Below, one piece after another: positions 23,440 through 32,434 of a stretch of 64,000 nt of DNA (the first letter of the stretch is position 1; the number at the start of each line of letters is the position of its first letter). The stretch lies in the NCBI GenBank assembly GCA_002428495.1, contig DIWR01000011.1:222491-286490 (forward strand). Reading direction: 5' to 3'. Below the pieces are notes generated by a model, which was not told the origin of the DNA, did no database searches, and worked only from the letters and a program-made list of their open reading frames with translations. The position numbers and the translations under genes were made by a program. The DNA is from Synergistaceae bacterium UBA6101 (GTDB lineage Bacteria > Synergistota > Synergistia > Synergistales > Synergistaceae).

Positions 23440-25914
23440 TCACTTTTTTTCTGTCTCGAATTTCAGTTCTCCGTCGGCTACAGTGACTAAAACTTTTTCC
23501 CCTGCTTTTACAGTTCCCTCAAGCATAAGATTGGAGAGAGAATCCTCCACCAGCTTCTGTATTGCCCTGCGAAGGGGTCTTGCTCCGTATTTGGGGTCAT
23601 ATCCGCGCTCAAGAAGCAGTTTTTTCGCTTCTTCATCTATTTCCAGAGTTATCTGACACTCCAACGTCCTGGCCTTGACCTCCTCCAGCATTATGTCAAC
23701 TATTTTGAGGAGCTCTTCCTTGCCAAGCGGGTTAAATACAATGATCTCATCTATCCTGTTCATGAACTCAGGTCTGAAGACAGTCTTTGCTGATTCAAGA
23801 ACGGTTGATTTCATCTTGTCTGTATCGAAATCACCCAATTTCTTATCAGCATCAGCAAATCCCATGCTCCGGGTCCTCATTGCGTCGCTCAGTCCGATAT
23901 TGGACGTCATTATGATCACTGCATTCTTGAAGTCTGTAAGGTGTCCCTGGCCATCAGTCAGCCTTCCGTCCTCTAGAAGTTGAAGAAGCATATTGAAGAC
24001 ATCGGGATGGGCCTTTTCTATCTCGTCGAAAAGGACTACCGAATATGGCCTGCGCCTGATAGCCTCTGTAAGCTTGCCCCCCTCTTCAAAACCTATATAA
24101 CCGGGTGGGGCGCCTATCAGTTTGGCGGCTTCGTGCCTCTCCATAAATTCACTCATGTCAAGCCTTATCATGGCATCATCGCTTCCAAACATAAATTCCG
24201 CCAACGATCTTGCCATTTCTGTCTTTCCGACTCCCGTGGGGCCAAGGAACAAGAAGCTTCCAACCGGCCTTTTGGGATCCTTCATTCCGCTTCTTGACCT
24301 TCTTATCGCACGGGCGACCGCGTGAAGCGCCTCGTCCTGTCCTATGAGTCTATGCTTTATCTCCTCTTCCATCCTGAGCAGCCTTCGGCTCTCTTCTTCG
24401 GTCAGCTGAGTCACGGGTATCCCTGTCCACTCGGAGACGATCGCGGCAATGTCTTCTGCCTTTACGTCAGGCGTAAATTGGTTCCTTGATTCAGTCCAGC
24501 TTTTGCGCCATTCGGCTATCTGTGTAATAAGATCTTTTTCCTGATCTCTGAGGTCAGCTGCTTTTTCAAACTCCTGGGCTCCGACCGCAGCTTCTTTTTC
24601 TCTTCGTATGTCGACAACGCTTCTCTCAAGCGCTTTAAGGTCATCCGGAATTTCAAGCGTCTGGATCCTCGCCCTCGCGGAAGCCTCATCTATGAGGTCA
24701 ATGGCCTTGTCGGGCAGGAACCTTTCTGTTATGTATCTCTGTGAAAGCCTTGCTGCCGCCTCCAGTGCATCGTCTGTTATTTTCACTCTGTGATGGGCTT
24801 CATAATTGTCCCTAAGTCCCATCAATATCCTTACTGTATCCGCTTCTGTCGGTTCTTCGACCTGGACTGGCTGGAAACGTCTTTCGAGCGCGGCGTCTTT
24901 TTCTATGTATTTTCTATACTCGGTGATCGTCGTAGCTCCTATTACCTGGAACTCTCCCCTTGAGAGGCTGGGCTTGATGATATTTGCGGCGTCGACAGCG
25001 CCTTCTGCTCCTCCGGCTCCAACAAGAGTGTGTATTTCATCTATGAAGAGAATTACCTTTTTAGCTTCCCTTACCTCTTTTACGATCCTGCGCATGCGCT
25101 CTTCAAACTCGCCCCTGTACTTAGTCCCTGCTACCAGGTTCGCAACGTTGAGCTGCATGACACGCTTGTCTTTAAGGATCTCTGGGATCTCACCCGAGAT
25201 GATCCTCTGTGCGAGTCCCTCCGCTATAGCTGTTTTACCCACACCAGGTTCACCTATCAGAACAGGGTTGTTCTTTGTCCTGCGTGAAAGTATCTGGACT
25301 ACCCTCTGTATTTCTTTGTCCCTTCCGATCACCGGATCCAGCTCCCTGTTCCTGGCCATGTTCGTAAGGTCTATGCCTATCTGGTCAAGAGTGGGCGTCC
25401 GGCTCTGCTGCGGGCCTTCAGACCTGCCGGGCGGAAGCTCCTCTGCCTTGAGGGGATCGGTTTCAGGTTCAGTCTGATTCCTGCTGAGGATGTTCCTGAC
25501 CATCATCCGTGCCCTTGTAAGATCCATCCCATGGGAGGCCAGGAGCTGGGCAGCCATCCCTTCGCCTTCTGCAAGTATTCCGAGAAGGATATGCTCCGTC
25601 CCAATGTAATTGACGCCCATCTTTCTGGCTTCCCTCATAGAAAGATCTATAACAAGCTTTGCCCTTGGGCTGGATGGAAGATCCACGGGCTCAGACCTGG
25701 GTCTTCCTGTTCCTATAAGGCTTTCTATCTCTGCCTTGAGCACTTCCGGGTGCAGCCCGTAATTTGCCAGGATCTGCGTAACTATGCCATCTGCATCATC
25801 CAGAAGCCCCAAAAGTATATGTTCTGTCCCTACGACCTCGTGTCCAAGACGCAAAGCCTCACGGTGAGCAAGCTGGAAAACCCTCTTGCCCCTTTCAGTA
25901 AAATTCTGCCACAT
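23440..25914 (-). CDS. clpC: ATP-dependent Clp protease ATP-binding subunit ClpC
   Basis: 824 residues with the complete ClpC layout. It has a double N-domain repeat (about 1-150, GTEHILLGLL and GTEHILLGILAEG), a first AAA+ module with Walker A GEPGVGKTA and Walker B VILFIDEIHTL, and a UVR/middle domain (about 415-460, EKAADLRDQEKDL). A second AAA+ module has GPTGVGKTE and VVLFDEIEKAHPDV. It unfolds substrates for ClpP; the middle domain distinguishes it from ClpA. It is the last gene of the ctsR operon, six bases after mcsA. Confidence 0.97.
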   Translation of the reverse strand: MWQNFTERGKRVFQLAHREALRLGHEVVGTEHILLGLLDDADGIVTQILANYGLHPEVLKAEIESLIGTGRPRSEPVDLPSSPRAKLVIDLSMREARKMGVNYIGTEHILLGILAEGEGMAAQLLASHGMDLTRARMMVRNILSRNQTEPETDPLKAEELPPGRSEGPQQSRTPTLDQIGIDLTNMARNRELDPVIGRDKEIQRVVQILSRRTKNNPVLIGEPGVGKTAIAEGLAQRIISGEIPEILKDKRVMQLNVANLVAGTKYRGEFEERMRRIVKEVREAKKVILFIDEIHTLVGAGGAEGAVDAANIIKPSLSRGEFQVIGATTITEYRKYIEKDAALERRFQPVQVEEPTEADTVRILMGLRDNYEAHHRVKITDDALEAAARLSQRYITERFLPDKAIDLIDEASARARIQTLEIPDDLKALERSVVDIRREKEAAVGAQEFEKAADLRDQEKDLITQIAEWRKSWTESRNQFTPDVKAEDIAAIVSEWTGIPVTQLTEEESRRLLRMEEEIKHRLIGQDEALHAVARAIRRSRSGMKDPKRPVGSFLFLGPTGVGKTEMARSLAEFMFGSDDAMIRLDMSEFMERHEAAKLIGAPPGYIGFEEGGKLTEAIRRRPYSVVLFDEIEKAHPDVFNMLLQLLEDGRLTDGQGHLTDFKNAVIIMTSNIGLSDAMRTRSMGFADADKKLGDFDTDKMKSTVLESAKTVFRPEFMNRIDEIIVFNPLGKEELLKIVDIMLEEVKARTLECQITLEIDEEAKKLLLERGYDPKYGARPLRRAIQKLVEDSLSNLMLEGTVKAGEKVLVTVADGELKFETEKK

Positions 25915-25920
25915 TCAGCT

Positions 25921-26406
25921 TCACGCATCCTTTTCTTTTTCAGTCTTTTCTTCCAGATCTTTTATCTGATCCCTGATCTGAGCTGCAAGTTCATAATTTT
26001 CTAATTTAACAGCGTCTGCCATCTCGTCTCTCAGCAAGGAAAGCTTATCTCTTTTCACCGCAGGTGAGCCTGTGCTTTCAGCACAGGGAACCTTCTCCGA
26101 GCATTTTTTATCAGCCTGCGCAAGCATAGACCATGAAATAGGCTCGTCGCAGTGGGGGCAGGTCAATTCGATGTCTGCATCGTCATTCATTCCGGTCATT
26201 GCAGGTAATATCAGATCTTTGAGCGCTTCCTGGAGATCCAGTATCCCTTCGAGAGAGAATGTCATTTTCATCATCTTAGCGGCCTCGTCAAACGGTATGA
26301 CTTCTTTAGCACACTGCCTGCAAAGATAGTCGACAGCACGTTTCCCGTTTACGATCCTCACAAGATGCACTTCGGCGTTATTTACACCGCATCTTTCGCA
26401 CAGCAT
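25921..26406 (-). CDS. mcsA: McsA-like zinc-finger/UVR protein
   Basis: 161 residues from the ATG at 26406, with GAGGTGAT five bases upstream. An N-terminal CxxC pair set (LCERCG, LCRQCAKEV) and a central one (LTCPHCDEP, later KKCSEKVPC) suggest zinc binding, and a UVR domain closes the protein (AVKLENYELAAQIRDQIKDL). This is the layout of McsA, the activator of arginine kinase McsB and modulator of CtsR. No mcsB gene follows: clpC comes directly. Here McsA may act on CtsR or ClpC without an arginine kinase, or mcsB may be elsewhere. Confidence 0.88.
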   Translation of the reverse strand: MLCERCGVNNAEVHLVRIVNGKRAVDYLCRQCAKEVIPFDEAAKMMKMTFSLEGILDLQEALKDLILPAMTGMNDDADIELTCPHCDEPISWSMLAQADKKCSEKVPCAESTGSPAVKRDKLSLLRDEMADAVKLENYELAAQIRDQIKDLEEKTEKEKDA

Positions 26407-26416
26407 TAGGATCACC

Positions 26417-26908
26417 TCATCCAAGCGCAAGGCTTGTTAGTATTTTTTTCAGAAGTTCTGCCCTCATAAGGTCCCGCCTGTACGGCGAAACATCAAAGAT
26501 TGACCTTCCGTTTTCCTCCTGACTTCTCAGCGCCACTTCGATAATGAGGCGCTCCCTGGGAGAGATCACATCCCTGTTTTGAAGATTGACCAGCAATTTC
26601 CTTGATTCCTGTTCCGTTATCGCATTTCCAACAAGGTCTGCCAGATGTACTACCTCTTCATCACAGTTGTTGAACGTCAGCTGGATAACTTTAATGTATC
26701 CATGCCCGCCTCTCTGGCTCTCGACGAGAAACCCGTTTTCGGGGGCGAACCGGCTTCTGAGCACATAGTTGATCTGACTTGGCACACATCCAAATCTTTC
26801 TGCTAGGTCTTTTCGCCTGAGAGATACTTCCCCCACTTCGTTTTCTTCCAAAAGCTGGGCTATGTATTCCTCGATGATCTGGGTAAGACTTGATGACGGC
26901 AAGGACAT
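26417..26908 (-). CDS. ctsR: transcriptional repressor CtsR
   Basis: 163 residues from the ATG at 26908 (GGAG eight bases upstream). The N-terminal winged helix-turn-helix has the CtsR signature: SLTQIIEEYIAQLL, RKDLAERFGCVPSQINYVL, and the wing RGGHGYI with the DNA-contacting Arg and Gly residues. The C-terminal dimer domain follows (VISPRERLIIEVAL). CtsR represses clp genes and is inactivated by heat or protein stress. A matching operator lies in its own promoter (26953-26969). Confidence 0.95.
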   Translation of the reverse strand: MSLPSSSLTQIIEEYIAQLLEENEVGEVSLRRKDLAERFGCVPSQINYVLRSRFAPENGFLVESQRGGHGYIKVIQLTFNNCDEEVVHLADLVGNAITEQESRKLLVNLQNRDVISPRERLIIEVALRSQEENGRSIFDVSPYRRDLMRAELLKKILTSLALG

Positions 26909-26940
26909 TCGTGTCACTCCATTTCCTTAGGCTGTAACGA

Positions 26941-26970
26941 TTATATAATTTTGGTCAGTATAAGTCAAGG
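26941..26970 (-). promoter_or_regulatory. ctsR promoter with CtsR-type operator
   Basis: On the minus strand TTGACT and TATAAT are 17 bases apart, about 35 bases ahead of ctsR. Overlapping them on the plus strand is GGTCAGT-ATA-AGTCAAG (26953-26969): two heptads three bases apart, close to the CtsR consensus GGTCAAA-N3-GGTCAAA. Autoregulation is expected. Confidence 0.75.
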
Positions 26971-27099
26971 ATATAAGGACTGAAGAAAGGTGCTTAAGCG
27001 TAATGAGAAAGAGCAATGTCTTATTGAATATAAGCCGGTCAGAGACCAGCTTATCCGTTCGAAAAGATATTCAGAGACGGTCAGGACCCTGCGGTATTT

Positions 27100-27696
27100 T
27101 TAATTGTGTTCGCCAGCCTTGTCTTCAGTGCCTTCGATCAGTCTCTTGATATTGCCCTTGTGGCGCCATGTCGAAAGAGCCGCCAGGAAGATGCCTGCCA
27201 GGTAATATGGGCGGGGCATCCCAAAGAGCGGCATAAGGAGAACGGAAGTAAAGAGTGCGGTTATGGAAGCCACACAGACATACTTTGTCATCCTGAGGAC
27301 AGAATACCATACTGCTCCTCCTATGAGAGCAGGGAGGGGATTGAAGAAATCAAAAAATGCAAATACACCGAATGTCGTAGCCACACCTTTGCCGCCTTTC
27401 CATCCAAGCCAGACAGGGTAGTTGTGGCCAAGGACCGAGGAGACACCCGTCAGCGCCAGTATAATGCTGCTCTCAGTAAAGAAAGATGCCAGGAGCACAG
27501 CTATACCGCCCTTAAGCATGTCAAAGACAGCAACAGCGATCGCCCATTTTTTCCCGAGCACCCTTCCTGTGTTTGTCGCACCGATATTGCCTGATCCGAA
27601 GTCACGGACATCCTGGCCTTTCAATATTTTTACGGCAAGGTAGCCTGTAGGGCACGAACCTGCAAGATATCCGAAAATAAGCCATAAAATTGACAT
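27100..27696 (-). CDS. plsY: acyl-phosphate glycerol-3-phosphate acyltransferase PlsY
   Basis: 198 residues from the ATG at 27696, with GGAGGTG five bases ahead. The three conserved PlsY loops are visible: GSCPTGYL, the GSGNIGATNTGRVLG segment, and GHNYPVWLGWKGGKGVAT. There are five or so membrane segments. The enzyme transfers an acyl group from acyl-phosphate to glycerol-3-phosphate, the first step of phospholipid synthesis, with PlsX made elsewhere. It stands alone here, separated from the Skp-like gene by a terminator. Confidence 0.96.
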   Translation of the reverse strand: MSILWLIFGYLAGSCPTGYLAVKILKGQDVRDFGSGNIGATNTGRVLGKKWAIAVAVFDMLKGGIAVLLASFFTESSIILALTGVSSVLGHNYPVWLGWKGGKGVATTFGVFAFFDFFNPLPALIGGAVWYSVLRMTKYVCVASITALFTSVLLMPLFGMPRPYYLAGIFLAALSTWRHKGNIKRLIEGTEDKAGEHN

Positions 27697-27732
27697 TAGA
27701 TCACCTCCGATCAAAACTTATTCACAGAGACT

Positions 27733-27772
27733 AAAAAAGCGCCATCCCGAATTAACGGAACGGCGCCCAACT
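27733..27772 (-). terminator. Rho-independent terminator after the Skp-like gene
   Basis: On the minus strand GCGCCGTTCCG pairs with CGGGATGGCGC (two G-U pairs) across a six-base loop, followed by six T's. Confidence 0.8.
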
Positions 27773-27783
27773 TATTCATAGTT

Positions 27784-28203
27784 CTACCTCTTAAGGGCGG
27801 TCACCACATCATTTGTAATATCGATACCGCCATAGTAGACAAGGCCCTTGTTCAACACTATTGTGATGCCCTTCGTCTTGGCGACCTTTGCGATGGTCTC
27901 GTTGATCTCCTTAAGGATAGGGTTCATCAGTTTGGCCTCTTCTTCCCTCATCTCAAGCTGAAGGGTCTGTACGATGTTGGCCTTTTTCTTTTCATCAGTT
28001 TCCTTGTCAAATGCAGCCTTAGCCGCTTCAGATTTTTTCTTTCCTATTGCATCGATCTGCTGCTGAGCCTGCTTGAATTTCGGGAACTGCTGAAGTACTG
28101 CCATCTCATCAACAAATCCCACCTTCTCCTCTGCTGCTGATGCAACGGTATATACAGAGAATATTGCAAGCACTGCAACCAATAATACTGCCAATTTTTT
28201 CAT
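27784..28203 (-). CDS. OmpH/Skp-family periplasmic chaperone
   Basis: 139 residues: signal peptide (1-23, ending VASAA), a core VGFVDEMAVLQQFPKFKQAQQQ, a charged coiled-coil arm (about 50-105), and the closing strand set ITIVLNKGLVYYGGIDITNDVV. This is the typical OmpH/Skp layout. Skp-like proteins carry unfolded outer-membrane proteins across the periplasm, so the gene points to a diderm cell. It is a single-gene unit with a terminator behind it. Confidence 0.92.
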   Translation of the reverse strand: MKKLAVLLVAVLAIFSVYTVASAAEEKVGFVDEMAVLQQFPKFKQAQQQIDAIGKKKSEAAKAAFDKETDEKKKANIVQTLQLEMREEEAKLMNPILKEINETIAKVAKTKGITIVLNKGLVYYGGIDITNDVVTALKR

Positions 28204-28278
28204 CGGGTGTAACCTCCTGTAATTTCCTGTCTGAGTTCACGGAGAATTTTATATCCTGATATGGATATTGTCCATAGC

Positions 28279-30126
28279 TTATTTTACCATTCTCCGCCTG
28301 AAACGGCGCTCCTGAACAAGGCATTTGTTGTCATTTCCTATCAGATCTTCGCGTCCCGCTTTGATAAGCGCTTTTTTAACTGTATCTGCATTTTCCGGCA
28401 CCCAGTACTGCAGCAGGGACCTCTGCATCTTTCTTTCCTCATGATCTCTCGGGACATATACCTCTTCTCCTGTCATAGGATCGATGCCGGTATAGTACAT
28501 GCATGTCGACACAGAACCCGGTGTAGGGGTAAAATCCTGTACCTGCTCAGGCCTGAGGCCGCTGTCCCGTATAAACTCAGCCAGGTCAACAGCCTCCTTG
28601 AGAGTTGACCCGGGATGTGAGGACATGAAATACGGCACAAGGAACTGTTTCAATCCAAGTTCCCTGTTTTTCTTCCTGTAAGCATCGATAAACTCAACAG
28701 TGACATTCCTCGGAACTTTTCTCATGAACTTTAGGACGGCAGGACTAACATGTTCCGGAGCGATCTTCAGCTGGCCGCTGACGTGATATCTGCAGAGCTC
28801 GTCAAGAAATTCCGTTTTTTTATCCTCAAGTATGTAGTCATACCTCAGCCCCGAGCGGATGAAAACTTTCTTTATCCCCGGGATCTCCCTCAGCTTCCTG
28901 AGGAGGCCGATATATCGGGAATGATCCGCTTCAAGCTTTTTGCAAGGCCCGGGGTAAAGGCATGATTTACCGGCGCATGTGCCCTTCTTATCCTGGTCAG
29001 GACATGACGGGACCACAAAATTGGCCGTGGGACCCCCAACATCATGGACATATCCCTTGAAATCCTTCATTTTCTTAAATGACGATGCTTCTTCGATCAT
29101 AGACTTGTCGCTTCTGGTCTGAATGATCCTTCCCTGGTGCATGGCAATTGCACAAAAGGAGCACTCTCCGAAACATCCCCTGTGGCTGGTTATGCTGAAT
29201 CGGACCTCTTCGAGCGCCGGGATACCGCCTGCATCATCATAGCCGGGATGGGCAGCTCTTGTGTAGGGCAGGTTGTAGACCTTATCCATCTCTTTCTCGG
29301 TCATAGGTCTTGCAGGCCTGTTCTGTACGATATTCCAGGCTCCCTGATCCTGTATGAGCCTGCTTCCCCTGGAGTGGTTCTGTTCAAGGTAGAATTTTTT
29401 AAAAGCCTGTGCAAATATTTTTTTGTCCGACCTGACTTCCTCAAAAGAAGGCAGGACAACTGCATCCGCTGCATTGGCGGGATCGTGTGTTTTCCAGCAG
29501 GTACCGGGAACGTCCCTTATCTGACTTACAACTCTTCCCTGAGAAAGCGAGTGTGCTATTTCCGTAACAGGGAGTTCTCCCATGCCGAAGACGAGCAGGT
29601 CGGCACGGCTGTCAGCAAGTATGGACCTCCTTACGTCGTTGCCCCAGTAGTCATAATGAGCCATCCTGCGAAGGCTGGCTTCGATGCCTCCTATTATCAG
29701 AGGAATATCCTTCCACAGCTCCCTTACTCTGTTGCAGTAGACTATAGTAGCCCTGTCAGGACGCCGCCCTCCAACTCCGCCCGGTGAGTAAGGATCTGTC
29801 TTTCTTTTTTTGCCCGAGGCTGTGTAATGGTTGAGCATTGAATCAAGATTGCCCGCAGTTACCATGACACCAAGACGAGGCCTTCCCATTTTTTTGAAAT
29901 CTTCGGTGCTTCGCCAGTCAGGCTGGGCAATTATGCCGACACGAAAACCAAGTTTTTCGAGCCACCTTGATATTATTGCGTGACCGAAGCTTGGGTGGTC
30001 AACATAAGCATCACCGGAAATAACCAGAAAATCCAGCTCTTCCCAGCCGCGCTTTTCCATGTCTTCCCGGTCAATGGGTAAAAATTTATCCCTCTCTGGT
30101 TTATGGTCCTTTTTTACTTTTTCCAC
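28279..30126 (-). CDS. YgiQ-family radical SAM protein
   Basis: 615 residues. The N-terminal part (about 25-300) is the YgiQ domain (DFLVISGDAYVDHPSFGHA, IIGGIEASLRRMAHYDYW). A radical SAM core follows, with the cluster motif CFGECSFC (CxxxCxxC) and GGPTANF. A Cys-rich segment CPDQDKKGTCAGKSCLYPGPC sits in the middle, and the C-terminal part holds VQDFTPTPGSVSTCMYYTG. Length and order match the family. The reaction is unknown for YgiQ proteins. Transcribed alone, with little space to the divergent gene on the right. Confidence 0.95.
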   Translation of the reverse strand: MEKVKKDHKPERDKFLPIDREDMEKRGWEELDFLVISGDAYVDHPSFGHAIISRWLEKLGFRVGIIAQPDWRSTEDFKKMGRPRLGVMVTAGNLDSMLNHYTASGKKRKTDPYSPGGVGGRRPDRATIVYCNRVRELWKDIPLIIGGIEASLRRMAHYDYWGNDVRRSILADSRADLLVFGMGELPVTEIAHSLSQGRVVSQIRDVPGTCWKTHDPANAADAVVLPSFEEVRSDKKIFAQAFKKFYLEQNHSRGSRLIQDQGAWNIVQNRPARPMTEKEMDKVYNLPYTRAAHPGYDDAGGIPALEEVRFSITSHRGCFGECSFCAIAMHQGRIIQTRSDKSMIEEASSFKKMKDFKGYVHDVGGPTANFVVPSCPDQDKKGTCAGKSCLYPGPCKKLEADHSRYIGLLRKLREIPGIKKVFIRSGLRYDYILEDKKTEFLDELCRYHVSGQLKIAPEHVSPAVLKFMRKVPRNVTVEFIDAYRKKNRELGLKQFLVPYFMSSHPGSTLKEAVDLAEFIRDSGLRPEQVQDFTPTPGSVSTCMYYTGIDPMTGEEVYVPRDHEERKMQRSLLQYWVPENADTVKKALIKAGREDLIGNDNKCLVQERRFRRRMVK

Positions 30127-30256
30127 CTGTCATCTCTCCACTTGTTTCAGCTGTCAGCCACAGGATCAAATTTAATCGCCTTTGTCCGTGAGCGCCTCAG
30201 TAATAGTGCCCCTTTTTAACCGTTACTGCTATAGTATACCCTTAGGACTGCGGGGG

Positions 30257-30961
30257 ATGGATGTGAAGGAAACTCTCAGCATAAACTCAATGGACTTCGA
30301 AGTGCGGCGAAGCATCAGGCGCAAAAGGATATCCGTGGGTCTGGATCCAACGGCGGGAGCTTTCTATATAGCTGCGCCGACCAGGATCTCTGCAGGTGAA
30401 ATAAGCCGTACCCTCCTTCCTCAGATCGACGAATTAATTAAAAGGATCAAAAAGAGTGAAAACAGGATCACTCCTCCCCACATGTATGAAAGTGGCGAAA
30501 AATTCTTTTTCAAAGGGGTAGAATATCCCTTGAAGCGCGTGATCTTTAAAGATAAAAGTTCACTGAGGCTCGAAGACGGGACCTTTTACATAGCGGACAA
30601 CACATCAGGAAGTGAAAAAGAAACTTTTGAGACATGGTACAAGAGAGCCCTCTATGAAGAGATTCTCGGACTGCTTCCTAAGTGGACCAAAATAATAAAG
30701 GTGAATCCTACTTCGATAAATATCAAGACGGTAAAGTCTATCTGGGGAAGCTGCTCAGCCAAAGGAAGCCTGACTTTTTCAACAAGACTCGCGCTTGTAC
30801 CGACTGAACTCCTTGAATACGTGATCGTGCACGAGCTATGTCACATGCGCCATATGGATCATTCAGCCGCCTTCTGGAAAGAACTTTCTGGATACATGAG
30901 TGACTGCAGGGAAAGAAGGAAATGCCTCAGAGAGAGTGGATATCTGTACAAATGGTGGTAA
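30257..30961 (+). CDS. YgjP/DUF45-type M48-like metallopeptidase
   Basis: 234 residues from an ATG at 30257 with AGGA nine bases upstream; an ATG at 30182 would add a poorly conserved lead. The C-terminal zinc site is clear: VIVHELCHMRHMDHSAAFW, that is HExxH with a further His. The preceding WGSCSAKGSLTFSTRLALVP is diagnostic of the YgjP/DUF45 family (WLM/SprT relatives). The N-terminal strand region starts EVRRSIRRKRISVG. The family is thought to be protease-like; its substrates are unknown. The MBL-fold gene starts 39 bases behind. Confidence 0.9.
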   Translation: MDVKETLSINSMDFEVRRSIRRKRISVGLDPTAGAFYIAAPTRISAGEISRTLLPQIDELIKRIKKSENRITPPHMYESGEKFFFKGVEYPLKRVIFKDKSSLRLEDGTFYIADNTSGSEKETFETWYKRALYEEILGLLPKWTKIIKVNPTSINIKTVKSIWGSCSAKGSLTFSTRLALVPTELLEYVIVHELCHMRHMDHSAAFWKELSGYMSDCRERRKCLRESGYLYKWW

Positions 30962-30999
30962 TCAGACAAACAAAAAAGATCGGGAGCTGTATAAATAAG

Positions 31000-31857
31000 A
31001 TGAACGAACCCTTTTCCTATCCAAATAATTTTTTGCGCTTCCTCGGCACCGGCGGCGCAAGATTCACAATGCTCAAGCAACTTAGAAAAACAGGCGGTAT
31101 ATGGTTCACTTACGGAGGCCTGAACGGCGTTGTCGATCCGGGGCCGGGTTCCCTTTATCACATGTGCAGCGCCGCTCCCCCGCTCGACCCACATGAACTG
31201 AGGGCAATAATGCTCACGCACAGACACCTTGACCATAGTACGGACATCAACGTCACAGCTGAGGCAATGACAGGGGGCGGCTTTGAAAAACAGGGGATGG
31301 TAGTGCTTCCCGAGGATTCAGCAGCCGGCTCCGGTCCAGTGCTTCTAAAATATATCGCGCAAAAGGTCGGTGCTGTTATGATCGCGGAGGATGGCAGGAG
31401 GATAGACCTTGGAATGGGTGTTACCGCGGAACCTGTCATCCATATCCACCATGGGGTGGACTGCTTCGGCTACATATTCCGCAAAAATGGACTCAGGACA
31501 TGGGGGATAATAAGCGATACAAGGCCCCTGGAACACCTTGCAAAAAGATACAGCGAGTGCTCACTCATTACTTTGAACGTGACCTTCCCCAACAAGAAGC
31601 CAAGGCTTGACCACATGTCGGCAGAGGATGCCGGCGAACTTCTTCAGAAGCTGCATCCGGAAGTGGCACTGATCACGCACATGGGGGTCATAATGATAGA
31701 GGCAGGGCCGGAAAAATTTGCAAAGATGATGTCCACGCCACAGACAAGAGCGATCGCGGCCCGGGATGACATGATAATAGACCTGGACACGCTGAGGGCA
31801 TATTCAAAAATTGACAGTGAATCCAGGGAAAGCTCTTTTCTGCCTATAGATGGATAA
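31000..31857 (+). CDS. MBL-fold metallo-hydrolase
   Basis: 285 residues from an ATG at 31000 (GGGAG upstream); the longer frame from 30922 overlaps the previous gene. The zinc motif THRHLDHSTDIN (HxHxDH) is present, with further probable ligand His in IHIHHGVDCFGY, a late Asp (ISDTRPLEH), and ITHMGVIM near the end. The start LRFLGTGGARFT with WFTYGGLNGVVDPG is typical of RNase Z/PhnP-like subgroups. The substrate cannot be stated. Likely co-transcribed with the peptidase gene before it. Confidence 0.85.
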   Translation: MNEPFSYPNNFLRFLGTGGARFTMLKQLRKTGGIWFTYGGLNGVVDPGPGSLYHMCSAAPPLDPHELRAIMLTHRHLDHSTDINVTAEAMTGGGFEKQGMVVLPEDSAAGSGPVLLKYIAQKVGAVMIAEDGRRIDLGMGVTAEPVIHIHHGVDCFGYIFRKNGLRTWGIISDTRPLEHLAKRYSECSLITLNVTFPNKKPRLDHMSAEDAGELLQKLHPEVALITHMGVIMIEAGPEKFAKMMSTPQTRAIAARDDMIIDLDTLRAYSKIDSESRESSFLPIDG

Positions 31858-32434
31858 TGTATAGCCTTGCTGAGATCAGGACTGTTACCAGAATGTTCAT
31901 CCTGATCGAGTAGATTTCTTCGGACCATGCCCTGCCACGGTCGAATGGCTGATGATAAGGAGAATGTTCCGGAAAACCTTTTCTCGGGTAAGGAAACAGC
32001 GAGGGGACGTTTTGCCTGTAGGAGAGGTATTGTGGTCCGAATTTGGAAGCAAGAAACTCCTCTTCCGCGGGGATCACTATAAAGCAGTAAAGCAGCAGAA
32101 ATGCAGCTGTGAATGCCGCTACCCACATGCAGCCAAGCATGAGCGCCCAGCCTAGACCCATTATAAAATTACCTGCGTAGAGGGGATTTCTTATCCAACT
32201 GTAAGGGCCCCACGTCACAAGGATAGGTGCACCGATCTTTTCCGTCCTGTATTTGGGAATGTATCCTGCCGCCCAGAACCTTACCAGCTGCCCCAAAATA
32301 ACGATAAGTAGGCCTGCGGAGTAGCGACCAGGCCCAAATTCGCTCGGAAAGACAAGGGCCGCTGCGGCAAACAGGCCCCAGAAGAGCCCCCTGCATTTAA
32401 AAGCCATACTGCTGATCTTCTTATTTATCGACAT
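31844..32434 (-). CDS. isoprenylcysteine methyltransferase-like membrane protein (PEMT/ICMT type)
   Basis: 196 residues with four or five hydrophobic segments. The cofactor-binding signature of membrane phospholipid/isoprenylcysteine methyltransferases is visible: TWGPYSWIRNPLYAGNFIMGLGWAL, followed by IPAEEEFLASKFGPQYLSYRQNV. These proteins methylate lipids or small molecules at the membrane using S-adenosylmethionine. The real substrate is unknown. The start overlaps the end of the next gene upstream (32421), and the 3' end overlaps the converging MBL gene by 14 bases. Confidence 0.82.
   Translation of the reverse strand: MSINKKISSMAFKCRGLFWGLFAAAALVFPSEFGPGRYSAGLLIVILGQLVRFWAAGYIPKYRTEKIGAPILVTWGPYSWIRNPLYAGNFIMGLGWALMLGCMWVAAFTAAFLLLYCFIVIPAEEEFLASKFGPQYLSYRQNVPSLFPYPRKGFPEHSPYHQPFDRGRAWSEEIYSIRMNILVTVLISARLYIIHL

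Noticed and set aside
24806..25477. Plus-strand ORF of 223 codons
   Set aside because: Antisense shadow of clpC with Ser/Leu-rich nonsense composition.
29137..29787. Plus-strand ORF of 216 codons
   Set aside because: Antisense shadow of the YgiQ gene.
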